Shown: piece by piece, positions 24,975 to 37,664 of the stretch | Numbering within the stretch: the first letter of the stretch is position 1 | Layout: every line of letters starts with the position of its first letter | From: Apostichopus japonicus | Lineage: Eukaryota > Echinodermata > Holothuroidea > Aspidochirotida > Stichopodidae | Assembly: GCF_037975245.1 (NCBI RefSeq) | Contig: NC_092576.1 | Location: 40,242,111-40,306,110 of the forward strand | DNA length: 64,000 bases | Direction of reading: 5' to 3' | Notes under the pieces: generated by a model | What the model was told of the DNA's origin: nothing | Database searches by the model: none | What the model saw: only the letters and a program-made list of their open reading frames with translations | Position numbers and translations under genes: made by a program

Positions 24975-25945
24975 AAAAGATTGCTTAAATTTGGCACAAT
25001 TTGAGGAATGCATGAATGCAGAATGAGAACACCACAGCAGATATGCTCCACTTTATTGCAAGAAGTACAGGGCTGCAATTTCAAGGTCGACACAGGATAT
25101 CAAAATACTGTAACTTTGAGCTGCTGGTTCATGCTGACCATGGGATGCAGCGAGAAATGGCTTATATGGAAATAAGGAGCTCCCACAAGCATATATTGCA
25201 AACATCCCTAGTTGTCTTTGATATTCAGTAAGTATTGACTGTGAGATATATTTTAAATCCCTATGACCTGAAATTAGTTTTCTAAAGTCTTCCCTTTAAT
25301 ATCCTCTAAGTCTGATCAACACACACTATACATAATATAAATTTACTGTACTAAGTTTCAACAGGAAAAAAGATGATGAAAATTTGCTGTTTATTTTCAA
25401 AAAATGAAAACGATCTAAGGCAACGGCTAACAAAGTAATGTAAGAAAGACTTTCCACTTCCCACCAAGTCCACTGCCAAACCTTTTGTTTTACTTTGCTA
25501 CTTCCACCATCATAGAATGTTATCAGAATTGAAATGACTTAATGTGTAGTCTTTGAAAACCAAATGTACTGTAAATCTGCCATCTGGCAGGCTGGAATGA
25601 ATTGTAGGTAGGATTGTGAAGCAAAGACTTGAGGTGTTAACACACCATCACATTTTAACCTTGATTATGATGTGTTTATTTGTACCTTTTGCAACAATGT
25701 CAATATCAAAATGTGAGGCTTTAAAAAAATATTTACATGGAATGTACTTCAGTGAAACTTTGACATATGATTGAAATGTTGTTTTGGTTTGTTGTAGGTT
25801 AACAAGAGCTGGTGGAATTTCTCCACAAGAGAAGGAAGTACTGTCATCAATAAAATCTGCAGACAGAAGAATATTTTTACTGAAGATCAAAATTTTCAAT
25901 GAAAGGAAAGGCTTTCGATTAAAATTGGACAAACAACTTCTGTAG
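24975..25945 (+). pseudogene. Two-exon coding remnant in large element
   Basis: An exon at 24975-25228 follows a strong acceptor (TTCATTCTCTTGTCAG). It reads KDCLNLAQFEECMNAE, meets TGA at 25024, and continues one base on as ENTTADMLHFIARSTGLQ... to SLVVFDI, ending in phase 2 at a GTAAGT donor. The exon at 25798-25945 follows GGTTTGTTGTAG in the matching phase, reads LTRAGGISPQEKEVLSS...LDKQLL and ends at TAG (25943-25945). A possible AATAAA lies at 26250-26255. Splice sites, phase and composition support a real former gene; the TGA frameshift suggests decay. I do not recognise the protein family. Confidence 0.4.
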
Positions 25946-26089
25946 ATACAATGAGGACTAGATTTATATGTCATTGCTTGGAGCCAGGTACGGTGCATTC
26001 TATGAGTTTGAATTTTTCTTTTTAGTTTCTGGACAGGTATATGACATGCAGCATACAAATTAAAATTTGTTAATGAATTTTCTTCCTTC

Positions 26090-27600
26090 ACAGCATCATA
26101 AAATTCATTATTAATAATCCATTTATACAAATTCTTATGTTGCTGTATTTGAGAATAATTTTCGTTAGTAAAACAAAGATTTTAATCATATTCATTGCAT
26201 TAACTATTATTCATGTACTCCCTTACTTCACTGTATCTGTTCCTCATCAAATAAAACATTGTTTCACCAATCCATTATTCCAGTTGTTATACTGCTGGCA
26301 GGGGAGACATTAAGGTCTTTTAATACTTCAGTTACCCAATTAATGCTAACTAGATGCTCAATAATGCTTCCCACAATGGGGATGTTGGGTCTAGCAAACC
26401 TTAAGTCTAGTGGACCCTCAATGTAATGGGCATCCTCCCCCCCCCCATGTTGGTACTGCATGTGGTATACTTTTGTTAGTGAAACTAAGAGTTTCATCCT
26501 AGTCATTACATTGAGGGATGCTCTTTATTAAACTCCCTTACTTCACTGCAGCGTATTGGTAATCAACTATTCTAGTTGTAATGTTGCTAGTACTGTATTT
26601 GAGAATCCTTTTGTTAGTGAAACGAAGAGTTTAATGCTATCCATTACATTTAGGAGTACTCTCTAAGTGTCTACCTTCACAACATCATATAATAAATTAC
26701 TAACAATCCATTATCTCTTTATATTTATGGCAGAGCTGTAGTCGAGTCCAATTAGCCAGAGCCCGTTCCAAGTCCGAGTCCATCTGGTCTGAGCCAAATA
26801 CAAGACCCCTCAAGTCCGAGCCGACTCCAGATACCAAAGATCACCTTTGGTAAAAATTCTTGAACTGTTATGATAATTATGCACCCAGGAGGAAATTTAC
26901 CTCATGCTATAATTTTTTCGGACCAGATAAGTGGCAGCAAGCTCTTCCTGGTTCATAAATGTTATAAAACTACTGGGAGGGGAGTCACCAAGGTCCTTCA
27001 ATACTTTCAGTTACCCAATAAATGCTAACTAGACGCTCAATAATGCTTCCCACAATGGGGGTGTTGGGTCTAGCAAACCTTAAGTCTAGTGGACCCTCAA
27101 TATAATGGGCATCCCTCTTGTTGGTACTGCATGTGGTATCCTTTTGTTAGTGAAACTAACTAACCCCCTTTCTTCACTGCATCGTATTGGTGATCCATTA
27201 TTTCAGCTGTAATGTTGCTAGTACTGTATTTGAGAATCCTTTTGTTAGTGAAACGAAGAGTTTAATGCTATCCATTACATTTAGGAGTTAACTTTCTAAG
27301 TCTCTACCTTCTCAACATCATATAATAAATTATTAACAATCCATTATCTTTTTATATTTATGGCAGAGCTGTAGTCGAGTCCAATTAGCCAGAGTCTGAG
27401 CCAAGTCCGAGCTCACTTGGTATGAGCCAAATCCAAGACCCTTCAAGTCCGAGCCGACTCCAGATATTCAAATATGATCACCTTTGGTAAAAATTCTTGA
27501 ACTGTTATGATAATTATGCACCCAGGAGGAAATTAACCTCATGCTATAATTTTTTCGGACCAGATAAGTCGCAGCAAGCTTTTCCTGGTTCATAAATGTT
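26090..27600. repeat. Tandem duplication (~690 bp units) with minisatellite
   Basis: Unit 1 (about 26270-26945) and unit 2 (about 26965-27600) share CCCACAATGGGG.TGTTGGGTC, TTTATGGCAGAGCTGTAGTC, AAGTCCGAGCCGACTCCAGA and ATAATTTTTTCGGACCAGAT. Inside unit 1 a roughly 140-160-bp minisatellite repeats a TTTTGTTAGTGAAAC.AAGAG block (26130, 26470, 26600). The minus strand of both units encodes a similar stretch (GPLDLRFARPN.PIVGSIIE), which may be an old coding piece. Confidence 0.75.
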
Positions 27601-28453
27601 CAGCCCGGGCGCTCAATTTTCAAACCATGCAGGGAGAGGCAAAATCATATTCAAACCACAACCACGGCCAGCTTAGAACGTGCTTGTGAGAACCCTGCTC
27701 TACTAAAAGTGATATTCTAGTTACATTTAGGATTGCTCATTAAGATTTTCAAATCATCATCATTGTCTTGGTTGCTACTTTTTCTGATGTCATCATCATT
27801 TGTGAATTATTGTTATTGTTGCTATGTTACATTTGCCAGTATCAATTTTGCTTATTGTTCTCTCAAAATTGCAGAGTAGAAGGAAGAAATGTTAGCTAAT
27901 AGTTATTATACCATATGTTCTTGGTCTCTAAATTTTTTACGCTGAGGTCAGTATGAACAGAAGTGTTTATAATAGTTTTCCTTTCTGTTAAAGTATTTTC
28001 TGAATCATTTCATTAATTTTATATTTATACTGGAATTTTCAGTAGGTGTTGGCTTCATTGAGGGTCAAAGGCTACTCAAGGTCAGTAGAGTAACATAGAG
28101 CATCTAACTCAACAAGGAAAAGTTGGTAGTCATATGTAGTGCATATAGGTTTCTGACATTGAGTACTATTCTATAAATTTGTACAGTATAGCAGAAGCCC
28201 ATGTGAGATAACTAGATATATGAAACTGAAAGCCATGTTAACATGATAGTTCAATATTGGAATGATGAATGGAAGTTTGTATGCAGGTGTATCATGTGCT
28301 GAGTGCTCTTAGCCAAGTCAAAGGTTATTTGAGGCCAATATAGGTAAAATCTGAAAACCTTCATGATCCCATACTATCTAGTATCTGACTAGTAGCTGCT
28401 TTAATAGCTGAATCTTAGGGCAATTAATATATTTATCAGAACAAGTAATGTAC
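27601..28453. other. Interior of large element, no gene seen
   Basis: AT-rich sequence without a supported exon or element end. Confidence 0.4.
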
Positions 28454-29016
28454 CTCAAAAGACTTCTTAAGCTCTTTTGAGCCCCATTCAATATTTCAGT
28501 GTATTAACTTCATCATTCTTTTAACAAATTTACTCCAAATTGCTAGTTTCATGTTCTGACAATGAACCTTTGTCATATCATGTTGCATGAGTGCTGTAAC
28601 TGGTTTACAAGCTTGCAAAAGTCTTAAAAGGAGGATAGGGTGTTGGGATAAATAGTTCAAAATAATATTAACAAAATTGTACCATATTTTGCTTTTCTTT
28701 TTTCCCATATGTTGCCACTGCTTGAATAAGACTAGTTGATAGGACTTTTTGTGAGCTCCACCTTTGACAACAAGGTACAGTAGACTTCAACTGCATCTTG
28801 TTGGCAACATCCTAGGAAAGTTTCAATAAACACAGATGTTTCTATAAAATGAGGAATCTGATGAACATTCCAATACTGCGAGTCTTTATTGGACATTTCA
28901 GCAGGAGGCAATAAACAATTCTGCTATCATTACATACTGTAGGTCCTTCATAAAATGCCACTTAAAGAACTGTATTACTTCCTTGGGAAGGTGAATTTTA
29001 TTGTCAAATACAACAT
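28454..29016 (-). pseudogene. Two-exon coding remnant, minus strand
   Basis: A minus-strand exon at 29016-28938 (DVVFDNKIHLPKEV, QFFKWHFMKDL) ends in phase 2 at a GTATGT donor. The next exon, from 28622, follows a pyrimidine-rich acceptor (CCTATCCTCCTTTTAAG) in the matching phase and reads LLQACKPVTALMQHDM then VHCQNMKLAIWSKFVKR. It meets TGA at 28496-28498; beyond that the frame stays open (NIEWGSKELKKSFE) to a GTACAT donor at 28453. The family is unknown. Phase match and composition support former coding use; the in-frame TGA suggests decay or a last exon. Confidence 0.35.
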
Positions 29017-30498
29017 CTGTCAAATATTTAGTTTCCCAACCTGTCCAACTCCCCCCCCCCCCCACCCCTCCATTTATCCCGAGTAGTTTACAGAAACTGG
29101 GACAGAACATTTTTGTGGGAAACAAGGTTAAATAATGTTGTTTGAGGTATTGAGCATTTATCTATATGTCCCTTTCGAATCTAGATAGGAGGAAGTAGCA
29201 AACAATGCAAGGAAAACATGAAGTTCAAGTGGATGCTTTAATTGCTTTTACCCAAAACATTGCTATATTCATTGATAAATATAATCCACTTCAAATTCAG
29301 TACCGTTATACAACATGCAAAAGAGTTATGATATTGATGTACTTTTTGAATTTAGACCATTGCAGGTGAACAAGTTTAACATTGGTTTTTAATTTGACTG
29401 TATGTAGAAAACACCGGTTACATAATGAACCTCAGATACAATGTCATGTAAATACATATTACTGCTAGGAGCTGTTTAACAAACAGTGAAAGAAAAATTT
29501 ATTACTTGACTATCAAGAGATTCGCAGAACTCCACTCCTTCAACAATATTTACAGTGGTGCAGACTTCAAAGCAGTGCAAGGGCAACAACTGCCTATCTC
29601 TTTAAGAAATTTCCAAGTGCTTTCATTTCTAGCATTTGCATATGTTCAAAAGAAAAATGAAATATTAAAAGATGTGGTCTTTTCAACATGTTACCACATC
29701 CCCCCCCCCCTCTCTCCCCCATCAAAAAAGTATTGCATGTACAGCAGTAACCCTTTTTGTACATGTGCAATATATGGGGCAGAGCCTTATTCATGACTTG
29801 ACCAAGCCCTTTATCCATTTGAATAGCACAAGTTATGTCAGTGGTATTCACATCAATGCCTCATAGAAAATGTGCCTCATGGTAAATTTTCTAGCTGATA
29901 GCATGAATGTGAATGAGCTGAAGTTGTAGAAGTTGCTTTGTTTATATATTTCTGAAAGTAACATGAAATTTCATAATGATTTTTAATGAAAATATTTGCA
30001 TTTATCAGTAATAAATAGAAAGAAGACATAATGATTTCTGCTATAGTGTCTTATCTCTGCCTCTTATGTTAAAATTGTGTTCATTGGTTGGTCCTTGTAC
30101 TTCGAAAATATTGCTCCCTAACTCAGCAAACCCATAATCGATCTGAAGATGCTAATTCAGACAGCTTACTGTTCTAGCAAGTTCTCGACCAATTATATTG
30201 ATGAATTTGCATCTGGATGAATTTGAATCATGCCAACTATGTAAGGAGCCATTTCTTTAAACCTTGCAAGACTGGTCTATAGAGTTTCAGCTAATTTAAT
30301 ACAAGCCGATCGATGAAGAATTCAAATACTGTGTAATCCTATCCTACTTCAAAGGTGTACGTGGTCGAAAGGTTTCCTAGTAAAATTACTGGTCCTTTCA
30401 GATCTGCAACTTCATCTTGAGAACTTCTTTTTGGTCACATAGTAGCTTGAAACAATTGAAAGTTGGAGACAGTACTTTGAAGATATGTGCTTCGGCAC
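29017..30498. other. Interior of large element, no gene seen
   Basis: AT-rich sequence with poly-C tracts at 29050-29063 and 29700-29711. Overlapping short frames on both strands at 29506-29866 have no recognisable pattern. Confidence 0.4.
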
Positions 30499-30506
30499 CA
30501 TGTACC

Positions 30507-31054
30507 CAGTGGCGTAGCAACGGGGGGGGGGGGTGGGGGCGACAGCCCCATGAAAGCTTGTCGCCCGCCCACTGGGATTTTGGGTGTCGAAAAAATTACA
30601 TGTGCGAAAAATATATCATTCATTGGTCTGCATGGTATCGAATCTCCATGATGACCACTCATGAACGACCCTTCGACCGCGGACCGGCAGTAGGCTATAG
30701 TTGCTGAAAAACCTGACGTGACATAGCGCATAGGCCGAGATATGTCATGATATTTCAAAGCAACTTACCAGATTGTCTTTTCTCTTCTATTTCTCTAAAC
30801 TATTTGATGACCATATCAAGACATGGGGATCTCAAAATAAAGGATGTTGTGAAACTTTAGAGCAGCTTACAAGGCCTGGGAAGTGTTATTTCCAACGATC
30901 TAGGAGGTCTTTATAGCTTTATTTCCCGTACGCTGAGCGCCAACCCATGGTGGCACTCCACTCAGGTAGTAACAAGACGCCCTCCCAGGAATTGGTCAAG
31001 CCCCCCCCCCAAGCGCCCACCCCCTCCACTGGAACAATCCTGGCTACGTCACTG
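30507..31054. mobile_element. hAT-like MITE with perfect 8-bp target duplication
   Basis: Begins CAGTGGCGTAGCAACGG and ends GGCTACGTCACTG; both flanks are CATGTACC (30499-30506 and 31055-31062). No coding frame. A part of it (GGGAAGTGTTATTTCC...GATCT.GGAGGT) recurs at 63815-63850, so the family is dispersed. The perfect duplication suggests a fairly recent insertion. Confidence 0.85.
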
Positions 31055-31252
31055 CATGTACCACAGGTTTATCTGATATCAAAGTGAAAGCGGCTTTCCA
31101 CAAGAACAAAGAAAGCATATCTACGTTTTTGTGTAACACCTACACAACTCAATCCCCACGCAAACAAGACTACCTACGTATAGTTTTCATTGAGGATTCC
31201 AATAATTCCTGCAATTTCCTACCAATAACATATGGAAAGTCACTCCTGTTAT

Positions 31253-31625
31253 CGTGGCGGAGCTATAGGGGTATTGGTAAGAGGGGGTGAGAATGGTCTG
31301 TATGGGCGCTTTCGACTTTATCTAAGCGGAGCGCCACCATAGGTTGGGGCAGAGCGTACAGAAATCTTTTGAGTAAAGATACTCCCTATATGGCCGGAAA
31401 TGACCCTTTCCGGGCCTTGCTAATTTGGAGATAATCGAAGAATAAATAGGTGTCATCGCCAACAAAATGTGACAAATGTCAATAGGTAGATAAGAGCGCC
31501 ATCAAAAAGTCAATAATCGCGAATAAGTAAAAAAAAGTGATAAATAGCTGAAAAGGGCGCCAGCAGTCCCTATGAGTCCGTGGGGGGGGGCATCCGCCCC
31601 TGACTGTATTGACGCTCCGCCACTG
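31253..31625. mobile_element. GTGGCGGAGC MITE, copy 1 of a composite
   Basis: Begins C(A)GTGGCGGAGCTA, with one base lost, and ends GACGCTCCGCCACTG. It shares the internal block TTCGACTTTATCTAAGCGGA and AAATCTTTTGAGTAAAGATA with 33355-33685. Left flank CCTGTTAT (31245-31252); right flank TTGGGAGC (31626-31633). Confidence 0.8.
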
Positions 31626-33354
31626 TTGGGAGCTCAGTGTAGGAAGCGACGGGGGGAGAGGGACGGTATTTTTTAACGGTTTGGGTGAGCGTCTGCAATG
31701 ATTCGTAATGACATGTTATCGCAAGCGTTCGACATGCTCAAATAAAAAGAATGAATGAGGAGGAATTCATATCACTTTTCAATCATTTTTTGAAACAAAT
31801 TGAGCGAATTGATCGCTAGTAATCTTGAAATTGGTTTTATCACGGTCATTGTCATGTTTCTTATATGTACCTTTCTCATATAAAAGAATTCTGTACGTAA
31901 GGTTATCAGAAATACTTTTAAAATGACACCAAAGAGATTAAAAATTCTTTTCGAATTTGTTAATAATATTGTCTTTTAAGAGACACCGTAGACACGTTGC
32001 TCGGTTGGGTTTACTGCAATAGTGGCAAATGGAGACCAATATCCGCACTTAGTGGACCTAATGTTATAGTCGTGCATTGACCTTGAACAGAGGGGCCTAC
32101 CGTGAAAACGTACGGAAAATTCATCCTTTTATATCTCAGCGAGACAATTCCACTGGATACAATAATATGACTCAAAAGTCCTTAGATGTGGTTATCATAA
32201 CAATCACAATAAAAGATATGTATGAAAAGCAGATTAAAGATATGATGGAAACTCAAATGTGGACCAAAAACACGATGTCCCTACGGATGCCGTTTAGTGA
32301 CATTTACATAATTTGTGTGTAGTAGGTTCCGTAGCTCTTTTGTGGAAAAACTTTGTAATATGCTTAAAGTTGGTAGTTCATCCATGCTTTAGATTAATGA
32401 GAGACATAGATCATCACGTTTTATGAGGAGGGAGGCTATTTTAAAAATCTGGGTAATAGGTACTGTAATTCTTTTCTCGGAGAAAGCTTGGAATATGCGG
32501 ATAAGGAAGAAAGTTTCGAGTTCCTCCCACGCATTAGATAAATGCGGGACCTAGTTCATCACGCTTTGCGAGGATATCTCATATATTAGGTGTAAGAGAA
32601 GCGGTGATTGTAAGGAAGGGAAGGGGAGAATGGGGGGGGGGGTAAATGATGTTACCAGGGGGACCTAATAATTTGTCCTAAATGAGATTTAAAAAAATCA
32701 TTAATGTAAGTAAATTTCATTACTGCCTGCTCTCGCTGATTTCTTTTAACCCTATAGAGCGGAGTGTGTGAGGTGAAGAAGGGTAGGGCAGGATGGGGGA
32801 GGGATGATAAATGACGATGTAACCAGGGGGCTGATAATTCGTTCAATAAGAGATTTGAAAATATATATATATATGTAAGTTTATATCATTACTGCCTGCT
32901 CTCACTGATTTCTTTCAACCCTAAGTTACGCTTATCGGAAGACTATACGCCGATAATACAATTCTTTAACAAGGAGATGCTTCTAATTTATTAAACTGTG
33001 TAACTTTCACTAAGCTATTTGGAAAAAATATGCTTTTAAGTTGAAAGACTCAGTAAGGATCAATTAAGTAGAACAAAGATCGTTGCGTGCTGCGTGTAAC
33101 GATGAAGTTTCCTACATTGGGATGGAAGAGTACCAGCCTACCAGGGAGTGTAAGATTGAGTGGGAAGTTAAATGACGGTGTAACTGAGAAATTAAAAAAA
33201 AAATCTTAGTGATAAAATCATTATTGCTTGCTCTTTGCTGATTTAACATTAGAATATGTGTCTCTAATCATTAGATATTCCTTTAACAAACGAGGTTCGG
33301 TTGGGGAAGGGGGGGGGGATACTAGACGGATTGACGGGGAAGAAGATTGGGAGC
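31626..33354. other. 1.7-kb segment trapped between two MITE copies
   Basis: Flanked on both inner sides by TTGGGAGC (31626-31633 and 33347-33354). Contains no recognised gene. Its right third holds three diverged units of about 165-200 bp (32590-32755, 32756-32935, 33110-33265), each with an AAATGA.G.TGT.AC start and an ATCATTACTGCCTGCTCTC-like end. Confidence 0.7.
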
Positions 33355-33685
33355 CAGTGGCGGATCTAGGGATATTGGTCAGAGGGGCGAGAAAGGTCTG
33401 TACGGGCGCTTTCGACTTTATCTAAGCGGAGCGCCACCACAGGTTGGCGCAGCTGCGTACAGAAATCTTTTGAGTAAAGATACTCCCTATATCGCCGGAA
33501 ATGAACCTTTAGGTATAAGTGTCATCGCCAACAAAATGTGACAAATGTCAATAGGTAGATGAGAGCGCAATAAAATAGTAAATAATCGCGAATAAGTAAA
33601 AAGTGGTGAATAGCTGAAAAGGGCGCCAGCTTCCCATTTGAGTCCGCCCCCCCTCCCGCCTGACTGTATGGACGCTCCGCCACTG
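33355..33685. mobile_element. GTGGCGGAGC MITE, copy 2 of a composite
   Basis: Begins CAGTGGCGGATCTAGG and ends GACGCTCCGCCACTG. Relative to copy 1 it lacks about 30 bp after AAATGAACCTTT. Left flank TTGGGAGC, right flank CCTGTTAT (33686-33693): the reverse pairing of copy 1. Confidence 0.8.
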
Positions 33686-33860
33686 CCTGTTATGACATTA
33701 GAAACAAATACTGATATGAGATGAGTGTGGTATATACCTACTGACGACTGATAACGGTATTATAGTGCATGTTCTAGCATTTTGACATCGTATGAATCTA
33801 GCAGACAACGTACAGGTACCGTCTGGTACCATTATCCGTTTTGAGTGCTATTTAGGGGTT

Positions 33861-34770
33861 CTAGGACAAAATCCCCCCAGACAATATCCCCATGACCCAT
33901 ACAAAGCCTGCCTGCAACAACCAGGGATGGCCCAGGTGTTACAGTCAAGGCATGGGACATTGCACTGGTTAGGGTACCGTTCAGGGGATTGGTCAGGGGA
34001 CTGGTCAGGGTACTAGTGAGGGTACTGGCAAGGTAACTGTGAGGGCTCCTGTTAGGGTACCTGTGAGGGTACCGGTCAAGGTACTGGTCATGTGACTGGT
34101 CAGGGTACCGGTCATCATACTGGTCACTCTACCAGTCAGGGTTCCACTCAGTGTACTGGTTAGGGTACTGGTCAGGATACCAGTCCGGATACTGGTCATG
34201 GGACTGGTCGGGAGATCATTGAGGGTAATTGCGAGGCTACCTGTTAGTGTGGCCATGGGATATAGCTCCATGGTGTGACATTTAAGGGACCGGTCAAGGT
34301 ACTGGTCAAATTACTGTTTATTGTACCAGTACTAGTAAGGGTACATGTCAGAGTATGTGTCAGGGTGCCTTTCAGGATACCAGTTGGGATACCGGTCTGG
34401 GTACCGGCCGGGGTACAGGCCGGGGTACAGTCCAGGGTACTGGTCAGGGAGGAGTACCGGTGGGGGTAACTGTCAGGCTCACTATTAAGGTACCGGTCGG
34501 GGTATGGTCGGAGTACTGGTCCGGGAACCACTGAGAGTACCACTGAGAGTACCAATGGAAATACTGGTGAGGGTAACGGATGACGGTACTGGATGACGAT
34601 AGCAGGGACCGGGATGACGCATTTTTGTAAAGAATTGATGGGATTTTTTAAAGCTTGGGGAGATTTTGGCTTGGGTGGATTTTGTCTTAGGGGGTTTTTT
34701 GTGCAGGGGGATTTTGGCTCTGGGGGATTTTGTCCTAGGGGGACTTTGTCCGGGGGGATTTTGTCCTGTC
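33861..34770. repeat. 12-bp minisatellite framed by inverted repeats
   Basis: 33970-34610 is a degenerate tandem array of 12-bp units close to GGTACTGGTCAG / GGTACCGGTCAG. 34640-34770 is a second array of roughly 18-20-bp units (GGGGGATTTTGTCCTAG). CTAGGACAAAATCCCCCCAG at 33861-33880 is the inverted near-copy of 34720-34738. Because the period is a multiple of three, long open frames (TGTLTGTL-like) appear on the minus strand; these are not genes. Confidence 0.85.
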
Positions 34771-34779
34771 ACCCTATTT

Positions 34780-37660
34780 AGGTATTAGTATTGGACCAAA
34801 AACAGTATTAATGTCGGCACGAAACAAACGTTAAAGAAAGCTCAAATGTTGTTTGTCCATCTCTAACATCCCTGGTGGTAACCATGGAAATATTTGAAAA
34901 TTGTCAGCACTGTGGCAAGTCCCCAGACATTTTGATATGTTACCTTTATAGTTAACAAATTGGGTAAAGCCTGTTCAGGGAATGATGATAAGCAGCCCCT
35001 CCACTTTTATGTTTTTGACAAAATACTATACACTCAAAGCCAGATTTTTAAAGCAAAAAAATTATGGCTCAGGAACTAATGGTATACTGGCAGTTTTGAA
35101 CTAAAATTGACAGTGAATAATACATGAATTGCATCAGAACATAATTTAAGTAATGTATAAATGAATGCGCAGTTGCAACTGTTCACTGTATGTTTATTTT
35201 TTTCACTCCTCCGAGGAATACTGCTACAAACAGTCAAACAACAATTTTCAATTGATCAGGAATACATCAGAAAGTGTCCCTTTCTGTACACTACTGTAGA
35301 GTATACTGTGTTGCTGACTCAAAACGTAAACAGAGATAGAGGCAGTGAATGTGATTGCTTAAAATTCATCAAAAATTGTTGAAGATTTGTTTTTCTATAA
35401 ACTTCTACCCAGAAATCTGGCTTATTACCAAACACATACAGTAGTGGAGATTAGCATGATATTAAAAGACGAGACACAATAAAAATTGTACAATCATATT
35501 CAAGCAGTTGATTGTATTTTCAATCCCAGTTTATATTTTCCACAAGATTTATTTCACATAAACCAGGATACTTGCACTATTTCATGACCTCAATTTACTG
35601 ACCTCTCTCATACATGAGAAACATTTTGGGAACTAACTTATACCTCAAGTATTTATCTAGACTTACCAGTATAGGCTGTATCTAATACCGTAACCAATGC
35701 AAATTACCACAATATCATGGAGTTTCCATGCTTGGAGGGACACAATTATACACAATACCCCTGGATTGCACAATTTCATACCTATAGTTACAAATGTTGT
35801 GGTTTTACAGTATGTTTCATTGGGCTGCACTAGGTTTCCATGACATTGGTGCTAGTTGCATGTGCCTTTGCTGTATTCACTCCCCTCAATTTTGAGGGGA
35901 AAAAAATTAATTTTGTTAAAAGAATAAACTGGTTCTTGGTGTAATAAAAGACCAAAAGCTTTCAGTAATTAAGTCAGGCCTAACATTGTAAACTTTTCCC
36001 ATAGCATAACCCCTGAACCCCACTTGTAGAATTGTGAAAGTGTGGTTCAGAAACAATGCAGTGTACCCCTGGAGATTTTGTGGGATAAAAGTTTGAAAGA
36101 TTTTTATAATAGTAATCTGCTTAACAAATACCCTTAGTCCTGCACAAGTATCTGTGTGGTGGTTGTTTAAAATTACTGTACTATGGCTTGCTGATCTTGC
36201 TTGGAATACAAAATTAAAACATCTTAAAACATGAGAAATGCATTTAAGAACAGTTAAAGCAAGGTAAGGCAGCAAAATATCCAGTAACCTCAACACTTAA
36301 GCATCAGGACCACTTCAGTTGTATAACAAGTTCCATGTTCTTGACAAGCAGCTGCAAATGTTCCCTAATACTTACAAAAACATGTAGTGCCACAATGTCA
36401 CCAAACTAAAATATTTCAAGAAGTACATTGCAAAAGAATGAGTCCATTTATACAGTTAAATATGTAGAAGACTTCCCATGAAGACTGGTCTGCATTCTCT
36501 TGGTTCTGTCTGCTTGAAGCTTATAATATTAATTTCCTCTATCTTTTATATGGTGTAACAGTGTAACATATCCTGGAACTAGTTAGTTTTCTGTTACTGC
36601 TCTGCATTTATGTTAAGCAAATACTACATTACTGTGCCAATCCAACAACTACTCCCAGCAACTTCCTAACTCCATTGAAAGATGTGCTGTGTCCCAGAGG
36701 ATATACATGAGATGTGTGAATCTACTTCGCGATTTACAGGGCATACTTTTGCTTTGCTTGGCATCGGCTTCTATGCAAGCTTTTACTTGATAAGCCCAAC
36801 AAGGAGCTACTGTATACCACTATGTACAGCATGATGAAAAGCTTGGTTGATGATTGTATTCACCCCACTGTAAACTGTGTGATAATCTTGCCTGGCATTT
36901 CTAATTAGAGCATATCCTTTGCTGTATTAGCCTGTAGATCTATCCATCTGTTGGTACAAAAAGAAAAGCTTTCTCTTAAAGATATGCTGATTTGGTCCCA
37001 ATTATAGCACGCGCAATATAGCTTGGAATGTTTTGCGATTACCGATTAGACCTCACATGACCTCACACTCTACAAATGATGAAAACAATGAACTGCTTTA
37101 CAAAACTAAATCTCCTGTAATTCAGCCAATATTTTAATCATCTCACAACCTTTCATATATACTATTTTCACTGTAAATTTCAATTCGTTTATCCATCCCA
37201 TTTTGTTCCCATTAATTCTTGATTCATCTTGCCTTGTATACAACATTACACATTTTATTTATGCAGCCATGCATTCAATTGGAGCTGAAACAGCTCCCTA
37301 CCATAGCAAGTGCTTTTAAAAGTTGCAAGTCATTCAAGCTTTACCAATTGTAAAGATTTCAAAATTTAAATATAAATGTATGTACATTTTATGTGGACCT
37401 AGCCTGACAATTTGGTGTTGTCTTGCATTGACCTTTAAGATTAAAAACCAGAGAGTGGATATAGCTCTAGTGTAGTTAAATACTATGGACATAGAGGAAA
37501 AGATACCACCACATTAACCAGATATACAAAAGTTTTCATCCCTTCTGATTGTTTCTTTCTTCATTCCATAACTTTGGAATAAATTACCTCAGTTGTTACT
37601 CGTATTTGAGATAATAGAGTCCTATGGAATCAAGTTTATGCGATGTCAAACCTACAGAAT
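34780..37660. other. Interior of large element, no gene seen
   Basis: AT-rich sequence. A 126-codon minus frame at 35916-36296 has no recognisable motif or splice context and is left out. Confidence 0.4.
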
Positions 37661-37664
37661 ATTA

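Noticed and set aside
25648-26130. 160-codon minus-strand frame, the longest in the central region
   Set aside because: It overlaps in antisense the better supported plus-strand exon 25798-25945 and shows no recognisable motif or splice context.
33792-34772. Several long frames on both strands (TGTLTG-like)
   Set aside because: Produced by the 12-bp minisatellite, whose period is a multiple of three.
35916-36296. 126-codon minus-strand frame in the large element
   Set aside because: No motif, no splice context and AT-driven composition.
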